A stretch of DNA of 64,000 nt from Pinus tabuliformis (Eukaryota > Streptophyta > Pinopsida > Pinales > Pinaceae): assembly GCA_031772625.1 (NCBI GenBank), contig CM062818.1, positions 1,682,120,167-1,682,184,166 on the forward strand, given 5' to 3'. The notes beneath the pieces are model-generated. The model was given only the letters and a program-made list of their open reading frames with translations, had not been told where the DNA came from and searched no databases. How positions within the stretch are numbered: position 1 is the stretch's first letter; the number at the start of each line of letters is the position of its first letter. Made by a program: the position numbers and the translations under genes. Shown piece by piece: positions 55,614 to 64,000 of this stretch.

Positions 55614-58150
55614 GTTGCCCCCTAAAGTATGAGGCCGTTTATCGGGTGAAATGCTTTATCCAGGAGGGTCCGAAGTTCATCCATCTGCTGGGAGGAGACC
55701 TGTAATAAAATACAATACAATACATTATGATTCATACTGCTTTCATGATCTAGCTGAGGCGGGCATTCCCATGCTCAGCTTTATAAATTCATTTTTGTAC
55801 ATAGAACAGACGATTGTCTGATGGTAGACTGATAATTTGGTGAAATTATCATCCTTTGAGTAGGATGATCATCTGCTGCAATGATGTACATGTCAAATGT
55901 CTTTATTTTTCCTGAATATATATCGCAGCCCGAATGGATGAAACTAGATCCGGGGTCTTCAAACTCGTTCGATCTTCACTCTAAGTACAAGTCGATCCAT
56001 GTGAGAATTGCGCTGAAGTCGAACATGGAAAGACATCGCTTGATTACCGGTCGATGACGTAAACCGTTAACAAGCGCGAGAGGAATCACCGATAATGATA
56101 ATGACCCTCAAGGTACTGCAGTACAATTTACGTGGTGTGAATAAAGGACTTGGCGTCGAACACCACGCAAAATCTTCTGGTTGAAGGTCATTGATGTATA
56201 CCTGTTGCCGGAAGTGAGAAACTTGCCATTGAGGCATGCAAGCTTCAAAGTACTGAAGGGGTTGTTCCTAGATCAACTTCTTGGATAATGAGCTGATGTC
56301 GACAAGAAGCGATCTGTCAAAGGAGGGCATTGATGAATCCCACATCAGTGACACGGAACGAAGCTAATGACTTTAATGGAGGTGAAAACGATCTGTGACA
56401 TATGATTCAGGGTGGCGGTCATGAATGGATGAAGGATAATGTATGGCAGTGGATGGGACCCGGTTGACTCTTTCTGAACGACTTCTCTTGAACATATGGC
56501 GACACTGATGCGATGGATTGGTAGCATTACCCCAAATATGGATGGTATGGCGAGACCATGGTGATGTGACCGGTGAATGAAACAACCCAACCCGATTGTG
56601 ATACGGAGGAAAAGTGTCATGTTCAAGAGCGACCTGCTACCATCAAAGTTTTCTTGATTTTTCCCAATTTTTCCCCAGTCATTGCTGACCAGTACCTCTT
56701 TATTTTTGTCAAGCTTGAGGAGGGTAACATATGCTTGTTCTATAACCTGCCCTTCGGGCAAGCCCATCGCTATGTTTTAACGAGCTTAGCGATAGTGAAA
56801 CTCGTTCTCGTCTAAAGACAAGTTTGTCGCTATTTAATAATTTTAACGAGTCTAACGACAAGGATAACTCGGTCCTTTTCATTTTTAGAGAGTCTGAAAA
56901 GGTACATAAAGTTAACTCCAAAATTCCTTTTTCGTCATCTAATCCCTTAAGTCCGAAAAAGTATAAAACAATACAGAAGGGATGAGTTTTCGATATCTTT
57001 AACGAGCCGAACAAAACAAGTGCTCGACCTTTTTGTGCAATAATCCCTCAGGTCCAAAAAGATTAAAATCTAGAGGAGGGATAGCTCTTCCCGTCCTTTA
57101 ATGAGCCGGAAGGCCAAAACTTGGTAATCTTTTCATATTTTACGAGTCAGTTGAAAAGAGCTTAAAGAAGACTCGTCTTTTGAGGAACGAGTGATAAACA
57201 GGGATAACAACTGATTCCAGGTACAGGTTGGAATTTTCCAATCACGGCAGTGTCACAAGGATGGCTAGGTGAAATCACTCTTCGCAGCTGTTCCTCAAAA
57301 TGGGTAAACAATCATATGGAGGTGAACGATCGGCCAAATGAAAAGTGGAGGTGGCAGGTGCAAACACGACCAAGGCTTTAACGGCTGATAAAATTACATT
57401 CACAGTGGTTATTTACCGGGATAGGTTCATTTTTTAGTTAAAAATGAGCTTAAACACTGGAGGAAACTCTGCTCACTGCTTATATTTATTTTTTAACGAG
57501 CATGAAGACTGCGTTAAAACTGCTCGGATCTCGCGTTTATTTTTTAACGAGCATGAACTTTATGCTAAAACTGCTCGATTATACCAGTCATATGATAAGA
57601 GTGTCTCATTGGAGATCGCTATTTTTTATGGAGCTTCATCTCACCACGTTTTGCTCCAGATCCTTTCGTTATGCAAGTTTGGAAATGGCTAATCCTACGA
57701 GTTTAAAGGGTTAGACCTACAGGTTTAAAGGGAGGACCTAAAAATTTAAAAAATAAATAGTCGCCCCTTGCTTGCACTCCAAAAGGTTTGCATGCCCCCA
57801 GGTATAAAGTATGATTTCAAAGTTACCTCTACTTCAATTCCATCGAAACTTCTGTTTCACCGGGAGAGGCCTACCTCTTTCAGGTTACCCAAAGATTGTC
57901 TCGTTAATCTTTCAAACAAAACACTTCCTCAGCAATGTCTACCGAAATAGACAGAGGTGGGCGAAAAACAGATTATTCCACCCACATAACTTTGACAAAA
58001 GAATCTTATTCCAGAACAACCCCTCTTCCAACCACGGACGGGGTACGGACTAGTCATATTCTCCCGCGGAAACCTACCCTATACCCAAAGTTTTCCTTCT
58101 GAAGCAGGACAGGACGCATGCCCCCTGGGTTCCAGTCATATCCTCCCGGA
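55614..58150 (-). other. 3' untranslated interior of N1
   Basis: 2.5 kb without recognisable pol. 56345-56767 (minus) is open for 140 codons, but I recognise nothing in it. 56720-57700 holds a degenerate repeat of TTTAACGAG and its complement. 55620-56480 and 56600-57200 match the old element E3. Confidence 0.6.
56720..57700. repeat. TTTAACGAG word array in N1
   Basis: A degenerate unit (TTTAACGAGCC/T, then GAAAAG, with an opposing CTCGT) recurs every 50-60 bases or so, more than ten times, and again at 57490-57560 and 59785-59890 on either side of the ORF. The E3 counterpart lies at 12170-12870. Confidence 0.65.
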
Positions 58151-59698
58151 TTACTCGCGCTCATCAGGAGGACAGACCATGGGTTGAGACACTTCTTGCG
58201 TGTATAGACCATTTAGGAATGGTACATGACTATTTGCGATGTGTGATCCGGGAAATGAAAGTTGGTCCACGAGCTTGACCACTCTTCCTTCATGCGGAAA
58301 ACACATTACTCTAAAGAGTGAGGAGACAACAGCTCCCATGCAATATATATAGTCTCGTCCAAGGAGTAGGTTATAATCCAAGGGTCCTTGAACGACCATC
58401 ACATTCATTTGAACGGTCTTCCCTTTCAATGTTATAGGCACATTGGGGAGGATCCCTAAAGGTCGACTGGTTCCTTTATCAAAACCTGATAGATTTCTCA
58501 TCTCAGGTAAAAGCGCTGGCGAACCAAGCGCTTTCCAAGCAATAGAGGAAAGGATACTCACAGATGCCCCCTGATCAATGATAGTGCCAGCCATTACCAT
58601 TCTGTATATTTGACAAATAATTCTGAAAGGTATACTGTCTGGCAACAGGGGTCTGCCTAGTTGGTTCCAATCAAAGGACACAACCAGGTTGCTTGGTGGT
58701 GGGACCGAATATACGGCCGGATATCGCTCTGATGAACTTCCTTCCTGTGATAAAGGAATGGTGGCATTGCCCCCTTGATCATCAGAGTCAGTGCTGATGA
58801 AGAGAATCTGGACGGTGTCGTCTTTATTCTCCTCTGTGATGGTGTCATTCGAAGATGGAGCCTCTGAAGGCAAAACCGGGTCAACTACCATATCAACCTT
58901 CTGACTTTCGTCAGGCATGGATCCAGACGGTTCTTCTTCAATGACAGGTGCTTCGGCTGACCACTTAAGTGGCTCAGCCGGATTCTCAACTAGTGAGGGA
59001 CTTGGCAGGAGTCTTTGATATCCAGGAGGGAGATGCGCTCGTAAAATCGGGCGATCTTCCAGAACTCTTTTTGCCTCATCTAAGAAGGGACAACGGTGGA
59101 TGGCGTGATCGCCTTCACACAGTCTGCAGGGAAATTTAGCTTTCCCGCTCTGTCCTGGGGCTTCACTCCAACTAGTTGACGGTGAGCAATCAGCATGGCT
59201 ATCAGAGGTCGATGCTACCGAATTGTGCAAACGGGGGGACCAGTCTCTTAGTATCTGGGGGATACAGGGACAATCTCTATGGAAGTGGTCTCCCTTGCAT
59301 ATGACGCATGGCGATTTAGGCCTTACGAGTGCGGTGTGTGGATTTTTGTTAGATGACATTTGTTTGCCCCCAGTCGCCTTAGGCTCCTTCTTCTTCTTCT
59401 CCTTCTTCTCCTTAGGAACCTGGTTTTTAATTCGACCAGTCCCTTCAAGCGAAGAGGAAGGAGGGGAGGAAGATGAAGTTGAAGGCTGGGAGGCAACTCT
59501 TGTCTGATCTAACTGTTGACTCGACTGTTCAGGAATGGCGGTGTTCTGAACGACATTGGTTGAAAAGAGCCAAACAGGTAGGCCAATTGTCAGTCCTGGA
59601 AGCGACAATGTGGCCATGTGGGGCGCACCAACATCTCCCCAAGAGGAGAAGGGACTAGGATTTCCACCAAGAGGAATTCCTTGATTGGTGTGCTCCAT
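58151..59698 (-). CDS. Zinc-knuckle and aspartic-protease polyprotein of N1 (515 aa)
   Basis: One open frame from a Met at 59698. Residues 1-90 are Ser/Pro/Gln-rich, and a Lys-rich stretch follows at 96-112 (KEKKEKKKKEPKATGGK). Two knuckles of pattern C-x2-C-x3-H-x4-C lie at 131-143 (CVICKGDHFHRDC) and 191-203 (CRLCEGDHAIHRC). An acidic linker (250-325) precedes a retropepsin-like domain (372-460) with TIIDQGASVSILS, PLDYNLLLGRDYIY and GAVVSSLFRVMCFP. Related proteases occur in plant gypsy polyproteins, where RT follows. Here no RT follows, and no capsid core was recognised. It may supply or mimic gag for packaging. Confidence 0.85.
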   Translation of the reverse strand: MEHTNQGIPLGGNPSPFSSWGDVGAPHMATLSLPGLTIGLPVWLFSTNVVQNTAIPEQSSQQLDQTRVASQPSTSSSSPPSSSLEGTGRIKNQVPKEKKEKKKKEPKATGGKQMSSNKNPHTALVRPKSPCVICKGDHFHRDCPCIPQILRDWSPRLHNSVASTSDSHADCSPSTSWSEAPGQSGKAKFPCRLCEGDHAIHRCPFLDEAKRVLEDRPILRAHLPPGYQRLLPSPSLVENPAEPLKWSAEAPVIEEEPSGSMPDESQKVDMVVDPVLPSEAPSSNDTITEENKDDTVQILFISTDSDDQGGNATIPLSQEGSSSERYPAVYSVPPPSNLVVSFDWNQLGRPLLPDSIPFRIICQIYRMVMAGTIIDQGASVSILSSIAWKALGSPALLPEMRNLSGFDKGTSRPLGILPNVPITLKGKTVQMNVMVVQGPLDYNLLLGRDYIYCMGAVVSSLFRVMCFPHEGRVVKLVDQLSFPGSHIANSHVPFLNGLYTQEVSQPMVCPPDERE

Positions 59699-61407
59699 CT
59701 TTTCAACCTAAAGATCAACGCAGGAATTAAAGGGTGATTGTTCCGAATTGAATGAATTTTATTAGACGCTTTAGACACAACTTGCTTTTTCAGTTTTAAA
59801 GAGTCGAGAAAAAGCTAAAGATGACTCTAGTCTCCTTCGATGTTTTAACGAGCCCGAAGTGACAAATGCTCAGATGGAATTTTTCTGTTATAGAGTCTGA
59901 AAAAGGCCAAAAGAAACTGCTCTGGAGATCTAGGCAGAGGGTGTGCCAAACTTTTCGCAAAACCGCAGAATACTTTTTAGGGTACGGGCGGTCAATCTTC
60001 GTGAATGCTGTGTTCACTGCATTGCGATCAGTAGGGCGGCCGACACGGCTTCCTAAGGATAAAAGATATATGCCTATAGGGGTCTCCCAATATATACGCG
60101 ACAGTACGTGGGAGCACAATCCGTACTAGCGTTATCATCCCTCAGGAGGAATCACCCACCTTCCACGAGATCGACAGTCACTAGGCTTAACGACGCCGGA
60201 ACACGTCTCTAGCCTAGACCTCTATGTTGTGCGTTATGTTACAAAGCGTTGTTAGGTTCATTCAGTTTATTTTAGGTTGATATTTTTAAAGTTTGCCTTT
60301 CAAGGTTCACCACGAGATGTATGATACAACTTCCTAAATGCAGTCTAAGATGATAAGCAAGCTTTATTATCTTTCAACTTTGAAAATCCTAGCTACTAAG
60401 GGAAAAGAATAACACTATCTTTTCTCAAAGAGCAATCAGCACACTCTAATGCACTTTCCCTAAATCCAACATGCAAACTATCAAATGCAGAATGCACAAT
60501 GCAGGTGTTTGTTTTCCACTTTCTTAGTATAAATGCCTACAAAGAAAGCTTTTTGCACAACTTTGAATTTGCTTTTAAAAAGATCAATACAAACAAGTTC
60601 ACTTTCTTCGAAATCAACAAGGGTAGAAGAGATTACAATCACTTTGCGATTTTCGAAATAAAGACTTGTTTTAACACTTTGAAAGAGACAAATTCAAACC
60701 AATAAGCAAAAGTAAATCTATAATCAATCTGAAAACAACCAATGAACTCTCTTCTAAGATCACTATCAAATCTGATCTGAATCAAAGGCTACAGGATGAC
60801 TACTTTACTCATGCAAAGAAAACTGTAAATGACGCCACAAACACATAAAAACATTCACAGTCTTTTTGTACAAAAGAGAGGCGGAATCTAAGCAAAGAAA
60901 AGGAGTTATCAGACTGGTACCTATGCTGGTTAAAGGCTACAAAAAACAGAGATCAAAACAGGGCAATAGACAGCAAAGAACCCCAGCTGCACAAAGCCAC
61001 ACTGGATCAGCACAAGTCTAACACTGTGGAGTTGACATTCAGCGCAGGTAGCCCACACGGGACCTGCGTTGAAATGCAGACTGCCTTCACAGTGCCTGCG
61101 CTGAAAGAGAAACTCTCGTTTCCCTTGGTTTCTGGGTCACAAAATGCTCAAAAATCAACTGTTTCAGGCCAAATCAGAAACAAAAGCAAGGTATAAACAG
61201 AGGGATGCTTTGAGAGGGTACTAAAGACTATCACAAGGATCATCAAATCATTTGTGGATCTAGTTTAGATCATAGACAAGTCCAACAACTGGATCAAAGC
61301 AGCAACTTTCTACTTTGTATCCGGGAAAGATACAGTTCGATAGTTGCTGTCAAGTCTATGAAGTAAACAAATGACGGAAACACAAATGAAATGAATAAAC
61401 AAGTTCT
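59699..61407 (-). other. Leader of N1
   Basis: 1.7 kb between primer site and ORF with only short ORFs. Near 61020-61105 it repeats the LTR words GAGTTGACATTCAGCGCAGG and then GACCTGCGTTGAAATGC in the opposite sense. Confidence 0.6.
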
Positions 61408-61425
61408 TCCCCAGCGGAGTCGCCA
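61408..61425 (-). promoter_or_regulatory. Primer-binding site of N1 (tRNA-Arg type)
   Basis: On minus TGGCGACTCCGCTGGGGA, three bases from the LTR. This site type, complementary to a plant tRNA-Arg end as I recall, is reported for Ogre/Tat-like gypsy elements. It fixes the orientation of N1. Confidence 0.75.
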
Positions 61426-61428
61426 ATT

Positions 61429-62520
61429 TGTTTTGGGGAAAAATGCCTATGCAGGACGATCCTATCCACCTAAGGTGTGACAGAGCCTTAGCAACAAACA
61501 TATACAGCTATTCTGGTTTCTTCCTTTATGAAATGTGAAAGAGGGGAGATCGATAGACTTACCGTTGTCTTCCGTTTGTCCCTCGATCTAGATCCTCTTC
61601 TCTTTGGGTGTTCACAGCTACTTGCCTCCTCACTTTCTCAAGAGAACAACTACTTGATTACCACGAGATCACAAGAGAACAGCTACCTGTGACAAGAGAA
61701 CAGCTACTTGCGACAAGAGAAGAACACAACACAAAGGCAAATATTCATATTCATAAATGATTCAAGATTAGAAGTAAATCAAATACACTAATGCAATCAT
61801 ACAAATACACCAGTATATAGGAGAAAACCAAGATAGCTTTATTGATTGATAACAAGGTTCAGGAAGAGATACAACCTAGAGGGCTCCAATCCAGCATCTC
61901 CTTCCCAGCAGAATGGAATTCCTTCTTCAGCTCCCTTCAAAGCATTAAGCACCCAATGTTTCCAGTCTCAAACCAACAACAATTCTTTGCAATAACAAAA
62001 TTCCAGCCTTTAGATCCCATGGAGGAGAGATCCATATATAGATATTTGGAGAGAGGATGAGTCAGCTTGAGATCTGACTAGTGTCCTTTCCCTCTCTCAG
62101 TTCTTGAGTCCACTTGGAGGTTCTTGCTTCCACTTGGAGATTTGGAACCTCTTACTCATCACCAGTCGAATTCCTTGATGCAAGTGTCATTTTGGAAGCT
62201 TCCTGGGCATTGACACCTTGAGGAATGACTCTGCCACATGTCCAAACTCGCTCAGCGCAGGTAGCCTTTGTTGGAGTTGACATTCAACGCAGGTAGACAG
62301 TGGAGCAGTTGACATTCAACGCAGATGCTCAGTGGAGCAGTTGACATGATCCAGAATTGGCTTGTTTTTGAGTGTTTTCAGGTGGAGAACTTCTGTGAAT
62401 TGCTGTGGTTAGTTTGCCTTGTTCCTCTAGGGGTAGGAACATCATGTTTAGGGACTTTGGATCCCTTAGATTATGGACATTTCATGCTCAATGCTGTAAG
62501 GCACAAAAATGTCTATAACA
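61429..62520 (-). repeat. 5' LTR of N1
   Basis: Partner of 54522-55613, same length, about 12 differences, ending in the same TCTATAACA on plus and followed by CACCT. Confidence 0.93.
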
Positions 62521-62525
62521 CACCT

Positions 62526-62840
62526 TTTGATCATGGAGCATGGAACGGGCAACTTCTAATATAGAACTATTCTTCCTTTCTGCTAAACCATTCTGTTCGG
62601 GGGTATATGGCACAATTGTCTCCTTCTTGATCCCTTATGTCTTGCAAGATGCTATGAATTCATTTGACATGTATTACCCTCCATTTTCGGACCTGAATAA
62701 TTTGATTCTCTTCCCTGTTTGATTTTTGATCAAGGATTTTAATTCCTTGAACATTTCAAAGGCTTCATCCTTGTGCTTTAGGTAGTATATACATGTCTTT
62801 CTTGAGAATTTGTCAATGAAGGTGTGTTTTGGAGAATTTG
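62526..62840 (-). pseudogene. Integrase core of C3
   Basis: On the right side of N1, the minus strand reads FIDKFSRKTCIYYLKHKDEA, then NEFIASCKT, IVPYTPEQNGLAERKNSS and EVARSMLHDQKV next to the CACCT duplication. Copia integrase core. It lies upstream of the part at 54516. Confidence 0.85.
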
Positions 62841-62997
62841 GTATCTATGTATAAATACTAATTCCCTAGATAGTATCCATATCTAGAACAACAGTTTAAA
62901 GCACTTTAGCCTTTTCCTATAAGAAATAGATAAGACAAAGAGGATGAGAAGACCTACTTGTAGTTCCACTTTCCTCTTGTCTCCTTTGTATTTATCC

Positions 62998-63895
62998 TGT
63001 TGCTCCTTCCCGTACTTAACATGCTTGAGAAGTACTTGTAAACACAAACAAAAGATAAAGAACTGATCAAAGCAAAAGATCTATTGAATACAAGTAAATG
63101 GAATCAAATACATTTCACACATATAAGCATCATATGACAATACAAACATATGGGAGAAAGGCTCAAATACTTTATTGTATAGAAGAAGGAATTACAACCA
63201 TGAAGCCTGATTCGAAGTCACTCCTCCAACTTTGGTTCCATCCACATCACATCATAAGCATGACAATCCGGCGGCATAACAACACTTACAATAGTTTCAA
63301 TTCTCAAACTAACATTATCTCCTTACAATCATCAAATTCCAGCCCCTTGAACACTTAGATGAGTGCTCAATTTATAGGAAGATGGAGGAGGTTTTGTCAT
63401 CAATGAGGGTATTGAATGGCCTTCCAAACTTAGAGTTAGTTTCCATGGAGGAAGGGATGAGAGGATAGGAGGTTAATGGATCCTTAGCCTATCCAATTTC
63501 GAGCTCATAGGAGGGGATAAGAGGTGGGATCCTTCTAGAATGATCTAGAACCAAGGAATATTCCTAGAACCCTATGCAAATTTCGCTCAATCTCACCCAA
63601 CACAGGTCAAAGTGGGCCTAAGTGCTCTGTAGAGCACCCTTGCATGGGCCTAAGTGCTCTGCAAAGCACCCTTACATGGGCCTAAGTGCTCTGCAGAGCA
63701 CCCTTACATGGGCCTACCTGTGCTGGTCCTTCAAGGAGTCATTTCAGGATGTCTTCAGGCCATGAAACTGTCTGGGAAGGAGGCATTCAAAAGGTTGACT
63801 TGTTTAGGGCATGTAGCAACTGAAATTAGGGTTTGATGAGCCCTAAAACTCTGATCTAGATGATAGGAATGATGTGCCCAAATGGATCTATAACA
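62998..63895 (-). repeat. LTR of N2, a sister element of N1
   Basis: On plus it ends GGATCTATAACA at 63895, followed by GCTACCCCCTAAGGCATGAAG, which parallels N1's TATAACA then GTTGCCCCCTAAAGTATGAGG. It is therefore the 3' LTR of a minus-strand element, with a TATA-like box (plus TTTATA at 63371). The left edge at TGTTGCTCC (62998) is likely but unproved, as the partner LTR lies outside the window. Confidence 0.65.
63614..63709. repeat. 32-bp triplicate with palindrome in N2 LTR
   Basis: Three tandem 32-bp units (GGGCCTAAGTGCTCTGCAGA, then GCACCCTTACAT). The third holds the perfect 16-bp palindrome GTGCTCTGCAGAGCAC (63686-63701). A fourth unit begins and breaks off. Confidence 0.9.
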
Positions 63896-64000
63896 GCTAC
63901 CCCCTAAGGCATGAAGTCAAAAAATGCAAATATTAAATGAAATGCTTTACGATGTGATGAGGAGGTTTCGAAGTGGAAGGTGACTTGCATCAATTACAAT
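63896..64000 (-). mobile_element. Start of N2 interior
   Basis: The polypurine tract (CCTTAGGGGGTAGC on minus) and about 100 bases of 3' untranslated region resemble N1 (GCATGAAG, GAAATGCTTTA). Confidence 0.6.

Larger units (their letters stand above)
54522..62520 (-). mobile_element. N1: young 8-kb LTR element with zinc-knuckle/protease ORF only
   Basis: The two LTRs of exactly 1092 bp (54522-55613 and 61429-62520) differ at about 12 positions by eye (about 98.9% identity). The 5-bp duplication CACCT is perfect. Orientation is minus: a tRNA-Arg-type primer site adjoins the right LTR and a polypurine tract (CTTTAGGGGGC on minus) adjoins the left one. The 5.8-kb interior has one long ORF (59698-58151). 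No RT, RNase H or integrase is seen, so it must have been moved by another element. It looks whole for its type and is recent. Confidence 0.9.
50640..62997 (-). mobile_element. C3: Ty1/copia element, split by N1
   Basis: In minus orientation: integrase core (62830-62526, resuming at 54516), the region between integrase and RT (54356-53997), RT (about 53960-53210), RNase H (53208-52519), a 3' untranslated part, a polypurine tract (TTGAGAGGGAG on minus, about 51715-51726) and the 3' LTR (50640-51714). Its 5' part is cut off by the N2 LTR at about 62998. N1 inserted in the integrase with duplication CACCT. It has many breaks and is older than N1. Confidence 0.85.

Noticed and set aside
1-64000. 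tRNA, rRNA or CRISPR features
   Set aside because: None could be recognised by eye. The only tRNA-related sequences are primer-binding sites of retroelements and weak box-like words in the SINE-like copy.

Overview
The window looks like intergenic DNA from a large, repeat-filled land-plant genome, possibly a conifer-like gymnosperm (inference from the retroelement types and the lack of intact host genes). No intact host gene, rRNA, tRNA or CRISPR array was found. Almost everything recognisable is transposable-element DNA, much of it nested. All coordinates and matches were read by eye.

Layout. 1-4500: 3' part of a Ty3/gypsy (Tat-like) fossil, with the integrase end followed by a long degenerate sense ORF. 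4510-11770: a second gypsy fossil (RT, integrase, a second archaeal-type RNase H, then an intron-bearing antisense ORF). Its antisense ORF is split by a 2668-bp element (8664-11331, called M1 here) with TG...CA ends and a 5-bp target duplication. 12170-16013: an old relative of the young element at 54522-62520, itself split by a hAT-like DNA transposon (13062-15145). 17948-41230: a three-level nest. A Ty1/copia element (C1, duplication GGAAG) has its 3' LTR split by a tandem chromovirus array (22147-40673; LTR-body-LTR-body-LTR). The leader of the second body is split by another copia (C2, 28426-35417, minus strand). C2's leader carries a fragment of a host DEAD-box RNA helicase gene (DBP10/RH29 type).

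41236-46573 is poorly assigned and includes a DUF4283/zinc-knuckle remnant of LINE ORF1 type. 46574-about 50026: M2, a diverged relative of M1 with the same 5' end and related protein motifs, hit by a solo C2-type LTR and a SINE-like retroposon. 50640-62997: a copia element (C3, minus strand) split by a young 8-kb gypsy-type element (N1, 54522-62520) with LTRs about 99% identical. N1 codes only for zinc knuckles plus protease. 62998-64000: the LTR of a sister element (N2) running off the window.

The best candidate for something undescribed is the M1/M2 family. Next come the helicase capture in C2 and the N1/N2/E3 lineage of RT-less elements with 32-bp triplicated LTR motifs.
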